Part shown: piece by piece, positions 46,464-55,366 of the stretch
Numbering within the stretch: position 1 is the first letter of the stretch
Layout: every line of letters begins with the position of its first letter
Origin: Shewanella sp. GD04112
GTDB taxonomy: Bacteria; Pseudomonadota; Gammaproteobacteria; Enterobacterales; Shewanellaceae
Reading direction: 5' to 3'
Assembly: GCF_029835735.1 (NCBI RefSeq)
Contig: NZ_JAOEAL010000001.1
Location: 2,666,001-2,730,000, forward strand
DNA: 64,000 nucleotides
Notes under the pieces: model-generated
Databases searched by the model: none
What the model saw: the letters and a program-made list of their open reading frames with translations, nothing else
What the model was told of the DNA's origin: nothing
Translations under genes and position numbers: made by a program

Positions 46464-47456
46464 TTATTGCTTAGCTTTGTTCTTTTCGGCCGATTGCTGG
46501 CGCAGCGCTTCTTTCTTTTGACGGCGAGCTTCAATCACTTGATTCACATCGCTACCAATATGGGCTTCGTTACGTGATTTCGCTAAGTTCACTTGGCGCT
46601 CACGTTCAACGAAACGCTTACGCTGCTCGTCCGAAATCTTATCGATACAATGTGGGCAGCTAACGCCTTGCACATAGGCAGGGCTTAATTTTTCGGCTTC
46701 AGTGATCGGCATACGACAAGCATTACATTGATCGTATTGGCCTTTCTTTAAATCATGGTCAACGGCGACGCGGTTATCGAAGACGAAACATTCGCCTTCC
46801 CACAGGCTTTCCTCCTGTTTCACCTCTTCGAGGTACTTAAGGATGCCACCTTCGAGGTGATAGACTTCTTCGAAGCCCTGCTCTTTTAAATAAGCGGTTG
46901 ATTTTTCGCAGCGGATACCGCCAGTACAGAACATCGCCACTTTCTTATGCTTAGCAGGATCGAGATTCTGCTTCACATACTCAGGGAATTCTCTGAAGGT
47001 TTCGGTCACTGGGTTAATGGCATTTTTAAAGGTGCCAATTTGCACTTCGTAGTCGTTACGGGTATCCACTAGAATGACTTCTGGATCGGAAATCAGCGCA
47101 TTCCAGTCCTGTGGCTTAACATAAGTACCCACCACTTTAAGCGGATCGATACCTTCAACGCCCATAGTGACGATTTCTTTTTTCAGCTTCACCTTAGTGC
47201 GGTAGAAAGGCATTTCATCGTCAAAGGATAACTTGTAAACGATGTTTTCGAGGCCATTTTGGTTATTCAACCAAGCCAGCAGTGCATCGATGGCGGCTTG
47301 AGAGCCGGCCACAGTGCCATTGATCCCTTCGTTTGCCAGCAATAATGTGCCTTTAATATCGGCCTGTTCCATCATGGACAGGAGTGGCTCACGCAGCGAC
47401 TCAAAATGCGGTAATGAAACAAACTTATATAAAGCACAAACAACAACGTTAGACAT
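46464..47456 (-). CDS. trhO: tRNA uridine(34) hydroxylase TrhO, rhodanese family (330 aa)
   Basis: Makes 5-hydroxyuridine at the wobble position of tRNA (formerly YceA). The central rhodanese domain has DTRNDYEVQIG and the active-site MFCTGGIRCEKSTAYL; a C-terminal zinc-finger-like part has C-x2-C and C-x2-C (CNACRMP, SCPHC). A longer frame from 47534 has no ribosome site; the ATG at 47456 with GAGGG upstream gives the standard start MSNVVVCALYKF. Monocistronic. Confidence 0.93.
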   Translation of the reverse strand: MSNVVVCALYKFVSLPHFESLREPLLSMMEQADIKGTLLLANEGINGTVAGSQAAIDALLAWLNNQNGLENIVYKLSFDDEMPFYRTKVKLKKEIVTMGVEGIDPLKVVGTYVKPQDWNALISDPEVILVDTRNDYEVQIGTFKNAINPVTETFREFPEYVKQNLDPAKHKKVAMFCTGGIRCEKSTAYLKEQGFEEVYHLEGGILKYLEEVKQEESLWEGECFVFDNRVAVDHDLKKGQYDQCNACRMPITEAEKLSPAYVQGVSCPHCIDKISDEQRKRFVERERQVNLAKSRNEAHIGSDVNQVIEARRQKKEALRQQSAEKNKAKQ

Positions 47457-47729
47457 AACACCCTCAACTGCTGGCTGGAGCTTAATTTCCAGTGCATTAA
47501 CTAATAACCAACCTAAGCCTAGGCCGGGTCGCAAAAATCGGCCGAAATTCTACCTGAGTCACAGTCAGATAAACACAGACAAAAACCAAGGTCATTGTTT
47601 ATTTACAAGCCAAACGGTGGAAAAATCAGTAATAAACGCAGTATTTCTGTTTTAAAGTCACTACTATTGCCGACTTTTAAGCCGCAGCAGTGGCAAATTG
47701 CTTTTATGATTGCTTTAAGGAACACAACT

Positions 47730-48401
47730 ATGCCCTTACCCATACTCTACAGTTTTCGCCGTTGTCCTTATGCCATGCGCGCTCGCCTTGGCCTATTGCT
47801 CGGCCAATGCCAGGTAGAAGTGCGGGAAATCACCCTTAAAGCAAAACCCACAGCAATGTTAGCCATCTCCCCCAAGGGCACAGTGCCGGTATTACAGCTC
47901 CCTACAGGTGAGGTGATTGCCGAGAGCTTAGAGATTATGCGCTGGGCACTGACAAATACTCATTCACAAGCCACACAGCCGTTACTCGGAGAAACCGCGT
48001 CAGCGCAAAACTTGATTACTGCACTTATCGCGCAGAATGATGTTGAATTTAAACCTTGGCTGGATAAGTACAAATATGCCGACCGTTATCCTGAATACAC
48101 CCAGGCGGATTATTTTGCCAAGGCCAGCACTTTTCTTGAACGACTCGAAGCACAGCTTCAGCAACATCCTTATCTAATCGGAGCCACGTTAAGCCTTGCT
48201 GATTACGCTATTGTGCCTTTTATCCGCCAATTTACGGCGGTGGATAGCAAACGGGATCTGACAGTTGCGTTTCCACGCCTAATGAACTGGTTAACGACAC
48301 TAACCAGCAGTGAGATATTTCTACAAGCAATGGAAAAATATGTGATCTGGCAGGCTGGCAATCCGCCGACTTACTTGTTAGGAACGTCTATAAGTGAATA
48401 A
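47730..48401 (+). CDS. Glutathione S-transferase family protein (223 aa)
   Basis: A thioredoxin-fold N-terminal domain with the CPYA active-site motif (FRRCPYAMRARL, Cys about 12), the cis-Pro segment GTVPVL and SLEIMRW, and a helical C-terminal GST domain with LSLADYAIVPFIRQF. The long frame from 47595 is not likely coding at its start; the ATG at 47730 has AAGGA eight nt upstream. Substrate unknown. Confidence 0.88.
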   Translation: MPLPILYSFRRCPYAMRARLGLLLGQCQVEVREITLKAKPTAMLAISPKGTVPVLQLPTGEVIAESLEIMRWALTNTHSQATQPLLGETASAQNLITALIAQNDVEFKPWLDKYKYADRYPEYTQADYFAKASTFLERLEAQLQQHPYLIGATLSLADYAIVPFIRQFTAVDSKRDLTVAFPRLMNWLTTLTSSEIFLQAMEKYVIWQAGNPPTYLLGTSISE

Positions 48402-48540
48402 GAATTAACGTTTATTTTTGATATACATAATAGCAATCGGTAAAATGTTCGAGTAAAGTACGTAGCACTTAGGTAAAGTAACTTAATCGTTTTTAACATT
48501 TTATGCTAAATCATCACGATGAATGACAGGGATCAGGTAC

Positions 48541-48747
48541 TTGGAAAATACGGATATTAAGATCATTGCGATGCTCATAGGGCTAACCCTACTACATTGC
48601 GTCTTTGCGCGTAGGGTATTTAAGAGTCAAGCTAACCTTAGCACCAATAAAAAATGCCTCTGGTGTCTACTGAGTTTATTTTTAGGACCCATAGGCTACT
48701 ATGCCTACCACGGATTAATCCCCTTAGATAAACTGCCAAATGACTAA
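48541..48747 (+). CDS. Small membrane protein (68 aa)
   Basis: Not recognised. Two short hydrophobic segments (about residues 7-22 and 40-56) separated by a basic, Cys-containing loop. TTG at 48541 with AGGGA eight nt upstream seems the best start; an ATG at 48523 would add six residues but lacks a ribosome site. It ends just before a strong bidirectional terminator. Confidence 0.55.
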   Translation: MENTDIKIIAMLIGLTLLHCVFARRVFKSQANLSTNKKCLWCLLSLFLGPIGYYAYHGLIPLDKLPND

Positions 48748-48794
48748 GTTAATTTAAGCTCACCGATGTTTTCTAAGGGTGTTGAATGAGCCAT

Positions 48795-48824
48795 AAAAAA
48801 GCGCGAACAATATCGCGCTTTTTT
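48795..48824. terminator. Bidirectional terminator
   Basis: Stem AAAAAAGCGCGA/TCGCGCTTTTTT, 6-nt loop; T-rich on both strands, between the convergent small membrane gene and the SulP gene. Confidence 0.85.
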
Positions 48825-48837
48825 ATTAGGTTTGCTT

Positions 48838-50595
48838 CTATAAATGACTGTGCAATAACACATCATCCTCGGGATCTTTTTTGATCACTGGCGCCTGCCC
48901 CTCGGCTAACGCTTGTTTGTAACTTTGGTTCATTTTCAGCGCCAGATATAAATCGGGTCTGATCAAGATACCGCCTTCACCGGACTGCATTCCCGCTTGT
49001 TCAAACCAGCCGAGCATCTGTCGTTTACGACCGGCTAAAACTAAGCGTATGCCGCGCTTCTTCAGTAGTTGATGTAAATCCGCAAGCATGGCCATCACAC
49101 TCAAATCTAAGTGAGTAAAACACGGCACAGCATCGATGATAATGCAATCAACGGGCTCTGGCTCGCGGATAAACTTCTCCAGTAGGCGGCGCTTAAAGTA
49201 AGTGGCGTTGAAGTAGGTTAACGGCGAGTTGAAACGGTAGATAAACACGCCTGGTACAGATTTGGCTTTGCCAGAATCATCCACACTGCGAATCACCCCT
49301 TTTTGGTCCAGCCCGAGGACTTGGTCGGTTGGGCGCATCACTGTTGCTAAAAATTGGAATAAGCCCAGCAGTACCGCCAAGGTAATGCCAGGAATAACCC
49401 CAATAAACAGCACCGAAAACAACGTTGTACAGGCGAGTAAAAAGGCGGAGCGATCCCGCACGCGCAGGTTCCACAACGCCTTTAAATCAATCAAGGAAAT
49501 CGAAGCAATCACCAATACCACGCCGAGCGCGGAACTGGGGATATATTTCAGTGGTGCGGTAAAAAATAGCGTGACTAATGCAATTAATACCGCTGCGATG
49601 ATGGACACCAACTGACTCTTACCGCCGTTTGCATCGTTAACCGCAGTGCGCGAATCGGCGCCACTGACGGCAAAACCCTGAGATAAAGCCGAAGCGATAT
49701 TGGCAATCCCTAGGGCGCGAAACTCTTTATCCGCATCGATATCGTAGCCATTTTTTGCCGCAAAACTGCGCGCCGTCAGCATCATGCTCACAAAGCTCAC
49801 CATGGCTAAGTTGAGTGCGGGCACCACCAGTTCACGGGCAATACCGATATCGAACACAGGCGCTTGGAACGATGGCAAGCCAGCGCTCACCTCACCCACC
49901 ACATTGATATCTAAGCTGGTTAAGTTAAAGGCCCAGACTAAAAACGCCGCCATAGCCATCGCACACATAGAGGCTGGCCACTGTGGACGATATCGTTTCA
50001 CTAAGGCATAGGTTGCTAAGGTCACCACACCCATCAGCAAGGTAGGCCAGTGGGTTCGAGTTAAATAGGAAGGCGCACCGGATAAACGCTCAATCAAATA
50101 ACGTTCATCGAAGGTAAAACCAAAAATTTTCGAGAATTGGCCAACGATAATGGTGATCGCCACACCATTGAGTAGCCCCATTAGGATAGGTTTGGAGAGA
50201 AAGTCAGCTAATACCCCAAGGCGAAAACGGCTGGCGATTAAGCACCAAAAGCCGGTCATCGCCGTCATGGTCATCACCAATTGCCAGTGCTTCATGCTAT
50301 CGCCTGCTGCAAGCGGCGTCACCACTGCGGCAATCACGGCGCAGGTGGCGGCATCGGGACCAACAATCAATTGTCTAGATGTGCCAAACAGTGCATATAC
50401 CAACATGGGCAGCACGCAGGAGTATAAACCCACGGCGGCATTAACCCCGGTCAATTGGGCGTAGGCGATAGCAACGGGTAAAGCAACCGCCGCCACAGAT
50501 AATCCCGCCCTCACATCATCCCTGAGCCATTGCTTCTCATACTGCAGCATCTGCGCCAAACCGGGCATTAACGATACTAAACTGGGAAACTTCAC
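48838..50595 (-). CDS. SulP-family anion transporter with STAS domain (585 aa)
   Basis: An inner-membrane transporter for sulfate, bicarbonate or a dicarboxylate. About ten or more membrane segments occupy residues 25-420, with family segments SVAAVALPVAIAYAQL, LVGPDAATCAV (written IVGPDAATCAV here) and FAVSGADSRTAVN; a cytosolic STAS domain (about 440-560) follows with DAVPCFTHLDLSVMAML. The start is GTG with GGAGG seven nt upstream. Substrate cannot be told from sequence. Confidence 0.92.
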   Translation of the reverse strand: MKFPSLVSLMPGLAQMLQYEKQWLRDDVRAGLSVAAVALPVAIAYAQLTGVNAAVGLYSCVLPMLVYALFGTSRQLIVGPDAATCAVIAAVVTPLAAGDSMKHWQLVMTMTAMTGFWCLIASRFRLGVLADFLSKPILMGLLNGVAITIIVGQFSKIFGFTFDERYLIERLSGAPSYLTRTHWPTLLMGVVTLATYALVKRYRPQWPASMCAMAMAAFLVWAFNLTSLDINVVGEVSAGLPSFQAPVFDIGIARELVVPALNLAMVSFVSMMLTARSFAAKNGYDIDADKEFRALGIANIASALSQGFAVSGADSRTAVNDANGGKSQLVSIIAAVLIALVTLFFTAPLKYIPSSALGVVLVIASISLIDLKALWNLRVRDRSAFLLACTTLFSVLFIGVIPGITLAVLLGLFQFLATVMRPTDQVLGLDQKGVIRSVDDSGKAKSVPGVFIYRFNSPLTYFNATYFKRRLLEKFIREPEPVDCIIIDAVPCFTHLDLSVMAMLADLHQLLKKRGIRLVLAGRKRQMLGWFEQAGMQSGEGGILIRPDLYLALKMNQSYKQALAEGQAPVIKKDPEDDVLLHSHL

Positions 50596-50788
50596 GCAGT
50601 AACCTCCATATACTCACTCCCAAGTTAATCACTAACTTGCGGTGGCTAAGTATAACTAAGCCTCAATGGGATCCCAAAAGGCCGTTACCTAAAAAAGCCA
50701 CCAATAGTATGTTGGTTATGGCATAAAGCCAATCCTTACGCGAGTCAGTATCCCAGAATATTTAAGCTTTTAGCGCAATTAGCACTCT

Positions 50789-51415
50789 TTAACGCAGGAT
50801 CATAGGTAAGGACACCAACAATAAACTGCCCATAAACCAGTTAAAATGACGTCGACGTTTATCCGTATTCAGCTTTTTACTGATTGCAGCGCCCACAAAT
50901 ACCCAAGTGAAGGACGCGGGAAATCCCACCAGATTAAACACCAGCACGCCCAATACCGCACTGAGCCAAAAGCCATCGCCCCCTAAAGTAAACGCGCTGC
51001 AAAGGGTAATGGTCGACATCCAAGATTTGGGATTAATCCACTGAAACAGCGCCGCCTCCATCACACTCATCGGCTTACGCCCTTCATCCAAATGTGCCGC
51101 CTTAACGGGAGAGGTCACTAATCGATAGGCAAGGTGCAGTAAATACACTAATGCCGCATACTTTAGCACTTGATGCAACACCGGAAACGCCTCGAACAAA
51201 GCACCAAGTCCCAGTAATACCGACAGATGCAGAGAAGTCGAGCCTAAGCGGATCCCCGCAATATGCGGAATGGTGCGCATCACCCCGAAATGGGCGCCAG
51301 AGCTGGCGAGTAAAATATTATTCGGCCCAGGAGTCATGGTCATGGTTGCACAAAAGAGTGCTGCAGAGGCCATCAAGGTCCAGAGTTGTGGGTCATTGAC
51401 AAGTTGAATATCCAT
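50789..51415 (-). CDS. LysE-family amino-acid exporter (208 aa)
   Basis: About six membrane segments; the N-terminal TMTPGPNNILLASSG is the LysE/RhtB signature. Such proteins export amino acids or similar compounds. The ATG at 51415 (AAGGTG upstream) is preferred to the frame opening at 51463. It is divergent from a MocR-type regulator, from which it is separated by fewer than 100 bp, and is its probable target. Confidence 0.9.
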   Translation of the reverse strand: MDIQLVNDPQLWTLMASAALFCATMTMTPGPNNILLASSGAHFGVMRTIPHIAGIRLGSTSLHLSVLLGLGALFEAFPVLHQVLKYAALVYLLHLAYRLVTSPVKAAHLDEGRKPMSVMEAALFQWINPKSWMSTITLCSAFTLGGDGFWLSAVLGVLVFNLVGFPASFTWVFVGAAISKKLNTDKRRRHFNWFMGSLLLVSLPMILR

Positions 51416-51426
51416 AAACACCTTAA

Positions 51427-51465
51427 ATTGTACGCATACAATATTTGACAATAAACGATACAATA
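51427..51465. promoter_or_regulatory. Candidate MocR operator: three TACAAT half-sites
   Basis: ATTGTA (51427-51432) and TACAAT (51437-51442) form an inverted repeat; the overlapping direct repeat ATACAATA (51436-51443) recurs at 51458-51465, 22 bp away. It lies between the divergent lysE-like and mocR-like genes and straddles the promoter of the latter, the usual arrangement of MocR binding sites. Confidence 0.55.
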
Positions 51466-51473
51466 AATAATAT
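51445..51473 (+). promoter_or_regulatory. Sigma-70 promoter of the MocR-type gene
   Basis: TTGACA (51445-51450), 17-bp spacer, TAATAT (51468-51473): close to consensus. The expected transcript start near 51480 means that the ATG at 51484 would have almost no leader, which helps choose the ATG at 51508 as the start. Confidence 0.7.
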
Positions 51474-51507
51474 AGGTAGATTAATGGAGATCAATGGATT
51501 TATTGTC

Positions 51508-52866
51508 ATGGGTACAATTTGGACGCCAGATCTAGAGGTATTTACTGGTCCTAAATATCAACGTCTCGTCAGTGCCATTGAGCAAGGCATTTTGCGTAAA
51601 ATCCTGCCCCATGGTACAAAACTCCCACCACAGCGACGTTTAGCCGATGCGTTAGGGGTGACCATAGGCACTGTCACACGGGCCTACGCCCTTGCGGAGC
51701 AGCGCGGCTATGTGGAAGCACGTATCGGTGATGGGACTTATGTCAACGCTTCTCCCGTGCCAGAGCTCAGTAACTTGCAGCTCAATATGGCGACGTGTCA
51801 GCAGCCGCTGACGGATCAAATTAGTACCCTGAGTGATTGTCTAAGCCAACTGGCTAAGGATCCTGCAAAACTGAGTCAACTCCTTGGCTATCGCGCCAGC
51901 CCCTTAGATCAGCATCAGCAGGTATTTCACCACTGGCTTTTACAACGTGGGATTGAACAGCAACCCGAGCAATTGATCTTTACCCATGGTGGCCAACAGG
52001 CCATTTTTGCCTGCCTTAATGCCTTCCTCACCAAGGGCGAGGTACTCCTGCACGAGCAGTACAGCTATCCCGGAGTGCGAATTTGCGCAAAACAATTAGG
52101 TATCAATAGCATTGGCGTGCCGTTAACCTCTGACGGGGTCGACCTCGCTAGATTCGAAGCCTTAGTGCAAATCCACCAACCTAAGCTGGTGTATTTAACC
52201 CTTAACAATCAAAACCCTACCTGCATTGAATACAGTGAGCAACAGAGAGAAAAACTGTTAACACTCGCGGAGCAGTATCAGTTTTATATCATTGAAGATG
52301 ATGTGAATTATTGCCTCCCTGAAGAATGGCACCCTCCGCTGTGGCAGTTAGCACAGACGCTGAATTGCCCGAGGGTCATTTACATTTCAAGCCTGTCTAA
52401 GCTGTTTTCAGGGGGCTTAAGGCAAGGTTTTATCCTCGTGCCCGAGCCGCTCATCGCGCCATTGCGCCTCGCCATTCATAGCCAGTGCTGGATGGTTTCG
52501 CCACTCAATGTGGAGCTCGCCTGTCAACTGATCAAGCGCGGGCAAATCACCGCCAATCGCGATGCCATTGTTCGTTCGCGTCAACAGCAGTGCATGGCAT
52601 TGGGCGACAGGCTGGGGTTAACTCAACGCTGGCGTGGTTTAAATGGCTGGGTTCAGTTGCCCGAAGACATTAAAGCCCATCATCTGGTGACCGCCTTAGC
52701 GGCGAAAGGTGTGCTGATCCGTAATGGGGATGACTTTAACTGCCATGATAACTTTATCCGTTTAAGTTTAGGTGGCGCCGAAAACGATACCCAATTCCAG
52801 CTTGCGCTCGAATGTATCGAATCCACCTTTAATGCCCTCAAGCAAAACGCCTATTCAGTCGTTTAA
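51508..52866 (+). CDS. MocR-type PLP-dependent transcriptional regulator (452 aa)
   Basis: An N-terminal GntR winged helix (about residues 10-75: KLPPQRRLADALGVTIGTVTRAYALAEQRGYVEA) is joined to an aminotransferase-like PLP domain (about 100-450), with the Schiff-base lysine region SSLSKLFSGGLRQGF (Lys about 303). The domain usually senses rather than reacts. The N-terminus MGTIWTPDLEVFTGPKYQ matches MocR starts, and the predicted transcript start lies only 28 nt upstream; ATGs at 51484 and before are therefore less likely. Divergent from a LysE-type exporter. Confidence 0.9.
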   Translation: MGTIWTPDLEVFTGPKYQRLVSAIEQGILRKILPHGTKLPPQRRLADALGVTIGTVTRAYALAEQRGYVEARIGDGTYVNASPVPELSNLQLNMATCQQPLTDQISTLSDCLSQLAKDPAKLSQLLGYRASPLDQHQQVFHHWLLQRGIEQQPEQLIFTHGGQQAIFACLNAFLTKGEVLLHEQYSYPGVRICAKQLGINSIGVPLTSDGVDLARFEALVQIHQPKLVYLTLNNQNPTCIEYSEQQREKLLTLAEQYQFYIIEDDVNYCLPEEWHPPLWQLAQTLNCPRVIYISSLSKLFSGGLRQGFILVPEPLIAPLRLAIHSQCWMVSPLNVELACQLIKRGQITANRDAIVRSRQQQCMALGDRLGLTQRWRGLNGWVQLPEDIKAHHLVTALAAKGVLIRNGDDFNCHDNFIRLSLGGAENDTQFQLALECIESTFNALKQNAYSVV

Positions 52867-52900
52867 CGTTGCATTTTTATCGCGAGAAAGAAGCAAAAAG

Positions 52901-52928
52901 AAACGCCAGAGTGATGCTCTGGCGTTTT
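52901..52928 (+). terminator. Terminator after the MocR-type gene
   Basis: Perfect 11-bp stem AAACGCCAGAG/CTCTGGCGTTT with a 5-nt loop; T-rich flanks on both strands, between convergent genes. Confidence 0.8.
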
Positions 52929-52998
52929 AAACTTGGTTAATCACAAGCATTTTAGGTGTCGAGATGTAACGTTATAGCACCTTGAACACAAACTATGG

Positions 52999-54873
52999 CT
53001 ATTGCACCTTAATCTGGTACACGCTGGTTGTGCCACTGACTTCATTGCCGATAATCAGCAGAGGTTGACCATTTGGACTCTTCTCTGTACTCACAAACTT
53101 CATGCCTTCTGGCCCTAAATCTCCCGCCAAACTGGCATCGCCTTTCACTTCGCCAGTATCTGTATCTATGCTGAAATCCGCCTCAAAATCTCGGTTTACC
53201 ACATAATCAACAAAATGCACGTCAAAGGGATTGGTCACATCGTAAATCATAAAACCAGAGGTACGTTCAAGCCCGATAAAGGCATAGAGTTTCTGGCCAA
53301 TTTTGCCGAGGGCTAAGGCTTCAGGCTCGGGTCCCTTATCGTCACTGCGACTATCGCCTTTGTTTTCTTCGTTGTTATTGTTGAAGTTATTGCCTAATAA
53401 GGCTGCGGTGATCCGCTCAAAATCGCTACCACTGTCAAACACCTGTTGACCATCAGCCGTCCAGATTGAGAAGGAGCGCGCGCCGAAGCTCACGATTTTG
53501 TCATAATCGCCGTCGTTATCCTCATCCCCCATACTCTTAGTCACTTTCAAACGGGCTAATTGAGTCTTATCTTTCGCGGCGGCAAATTGTGGATGATTAG
53601 GATCTAAGGTTAAGTCACCGGCGCGGGCTTCCTCCGAAAACCCAGCATAGTCGCGGGAATCCCCTTCGTTTGCGGTAACAATAAAATCAGCATTATTCCA
53701 ACGGTAACTCGCTACGGTATCAGGCTGATACATGCCATATACGCCCGCATAGGCCTGAAGGTTGATCATATCGTCCTTATCACTTGCATCAATTTTATTC
53801 ACATCAAGACCGTAATCCTTCAGTCCCAAAGGTAAAATCTTCGCCACTTTGGCATTGGCGATATCAATCACGGCGATGGCATTGTTCTCCTGCAAACTCA
53901 CGAAGGCACGGCTGTTATCGGGACTGACACTGATATACTCAGGCTCTAAGTCCTGCGCGACAGTGGCCATAGGGCCATTGATTTTAATGTCCTTGGTGAT
54001 TTCATTATAGCGAGCATTGCCCTGATTGAACTCGGTGAATGTCACTAGCGTTGCCGTCGCTGCGGGTTTACCATCCGCAATGGCGATAATGGCCACACTG
54101 CCCTCAGGATCGACACTATAGTCTTGATTTGGTTCGCCTTCGTTGGCAACGAGTACCGTTTTACCATCATGACTAAACACCACGTTATCCGGTAATGCAC
54201 CAACTTCAACCGCGCTAAGATACTGCGGCGTGTCATTGCCGTTGAGTTGATAGAAAGCCACATAACCATTGGCTTGAGTCTTATTGCCCGCCGCATCGCC
54301 GCGCTCAATGGCCGCCGCTAACAAGTTACCAGAAATACTGACGCTGTTAACGCTGCCCATAAAACTTAAGCCCACATCCTTGGCGACATCCAGCTCGCCG
54401 AGCTTATCAAGATTATTCAAGGCTAATGGCGCAGTTGCCGTGGTCGCATTACCAAGTAAGTGAGCATCGATAATGTCGACTTTACCGCTTCTCGCATTAA
54501 CCACAAAAATACGCTGAGAAGCACTGTGATATTCGACAATCTCAGCGGCACTCAGGCCATAAACGCCCGTTTGATGACGGCCAATCAGCTCAGCTGTGAC
54601 TCCCGCAGCTTGAGGTTGGCAAATAAATTGTGTTTGCGCCGCATCGATTTCAGTTTCTTCCAACTCGCCATTACGATTCGCATCAAGCCCTGTATCGATA
54701 CGTTGACCACTGGCGGGACAGTTCGCATCACCTATGGCGAGTGCGGTCACTTTAACTAATGAATTGAAGCCATTATCCCCCTGCTCACCATTGGTACCGT
54801 CATCACCATTACAGGCACCAAGGAGTATACTTGCCAGTATCGCACCGGCCAGCGGCAGTCGTTTTGTGTTCAT
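52999..54873 (-). CDS. Choice-of-anchor-I lipoprotein, likely PhoB-regulated (624 aa)
   Basis: An exported lipoprotein: signal peptide with the lipobox LLGAC (Cys about 21), then a Gly/Asp-rich region with an EF-hand-like DANRNGELEETE, then a beta-propeller-like domain (about 95-620) with repeated segments such as VFSHDGKTVLVANEGEPNQDYS and VSPDNSRAFVSLQENNAIAVIDI. From memory this is the choice-of-anchor-I domain, often found alone or joined to phosphatase domains. No phosphatase catalytic motif is obvious. Three phosphate-box repeats stand about 80 bp upstream, which suggests expression in phosphate starvation. The domain's own role is unknown. Confidence 0.75.
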   Translation of the reverse strand: MNTKRLPLAGAILASILLGACNGDDGTNGEQGDNGFNSLVKVTALAIGDANCPASGQRIDTGLDANRNGELEETEIDAAQTQFICQPQAAGVTAELIGRHQTGVYGLSAAEIVEYHSASQRIFVVNARSGKVDIIDAHLLGNATTATAPLALNNLDKLGELDVAKDVGLSFMGSVNSVSISGNLLAAAIERGDAAGNKTQANGYVAFYQLNGNDTPQYLSAVEVGALPDNVVFSHDGKTVLVANEGEPNQDYSVDPEGSVAIIAIADGKPAATATLVTFTEFNQGNARYNEITKDIKINGPMATVAQDLEPEYISVSPDNSRAFVSLQENNAIAVIDIANAKVAKILPLGLKDYGLDVNKIDASDKDDMINLQAYAGVYGMYQPDTVASYRWNNADFIVTANEGDSRDYAGFSEEARAGDLTLDPNHPQFAAAKDKTQLARLKVTKSMGDEDNDGDYDKIVSFGARSFSIWTADGQQVFDSGSDFERITAALLGNNFNNNNEENKGDSRSDDKGPEPEALALGKIGQKLYAFIGLERTSGFMIYDVTNPFDVHFVDYVVNRDFEADFSIDTDTGEVKGDASLAGDLGPEGMKFVSTEKSPNGQPLLIIGNEVSGTTSVYQIKVQ

Positions 54874-55366
54874 TGCATCATTCCTGAATGTGTTGTTATT
54901 AGTCGTAGGGTTAAGCTAAAGCCCATTAAACTAATCCGCATTCAAGACGGTTAGATGACATACAGATGACACTGGAGTGACAATCTCAGTCGAATGAATG
55001 ACGCTAAGGCGTGCCTGAGCACATCAATGCAATACAAGGACATAAAATCCATTTTGGTTACAATTTAAGTGTAAAGATATCGTCATCGAGATTGGCTTAT
55101 TTGCCTGAGCGTTTTACTATGTTATGCCTTAATATCCTTAGACTCGATACAAAGCCGAGGACTTAAATCAACTGTGCCTATGACGGTTGAGAGACTCTTC
55201 GCCGGCCACTCATTTCTTCCCTATACTCCTCCAATGTTCATGGCGAAATTACGCTATGGTAATTGAGGCAAAATGAGTCGCCATTAGGCAAAATTGTAAC
55301 CCTACAATTTCGGTTTTCGAGTGACATAACACTTAATATCGCCTTCTTTCGCCACCCGAGGTAACT
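54874..55366. other. Divergent intergenic region with the Pho box
   Basis: This 493-bp stretch holds the leader and Pho box of the lipoprotein gene (54955-54983) and, on its right side, the promoter region of the bcr gene. No gene is seen in it. Confidence 0.55.
54955..54983 (-). promoter_or_regulatory. Pho box: three TGTCA repeats spaced 11 bp
   Basis: On the minus strand the 7-mers TTGTCAC (54977-54983), GTGTCAT (54966-54972) and ATGTCAT (54955-54961) occur in phase at 11-bp intervals, separated by 4 bp each. This matches the PhoB box pattern of CTGTCAT repeats. It points toward the choice-of-anchor-I gene. Confidence 0.7.
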
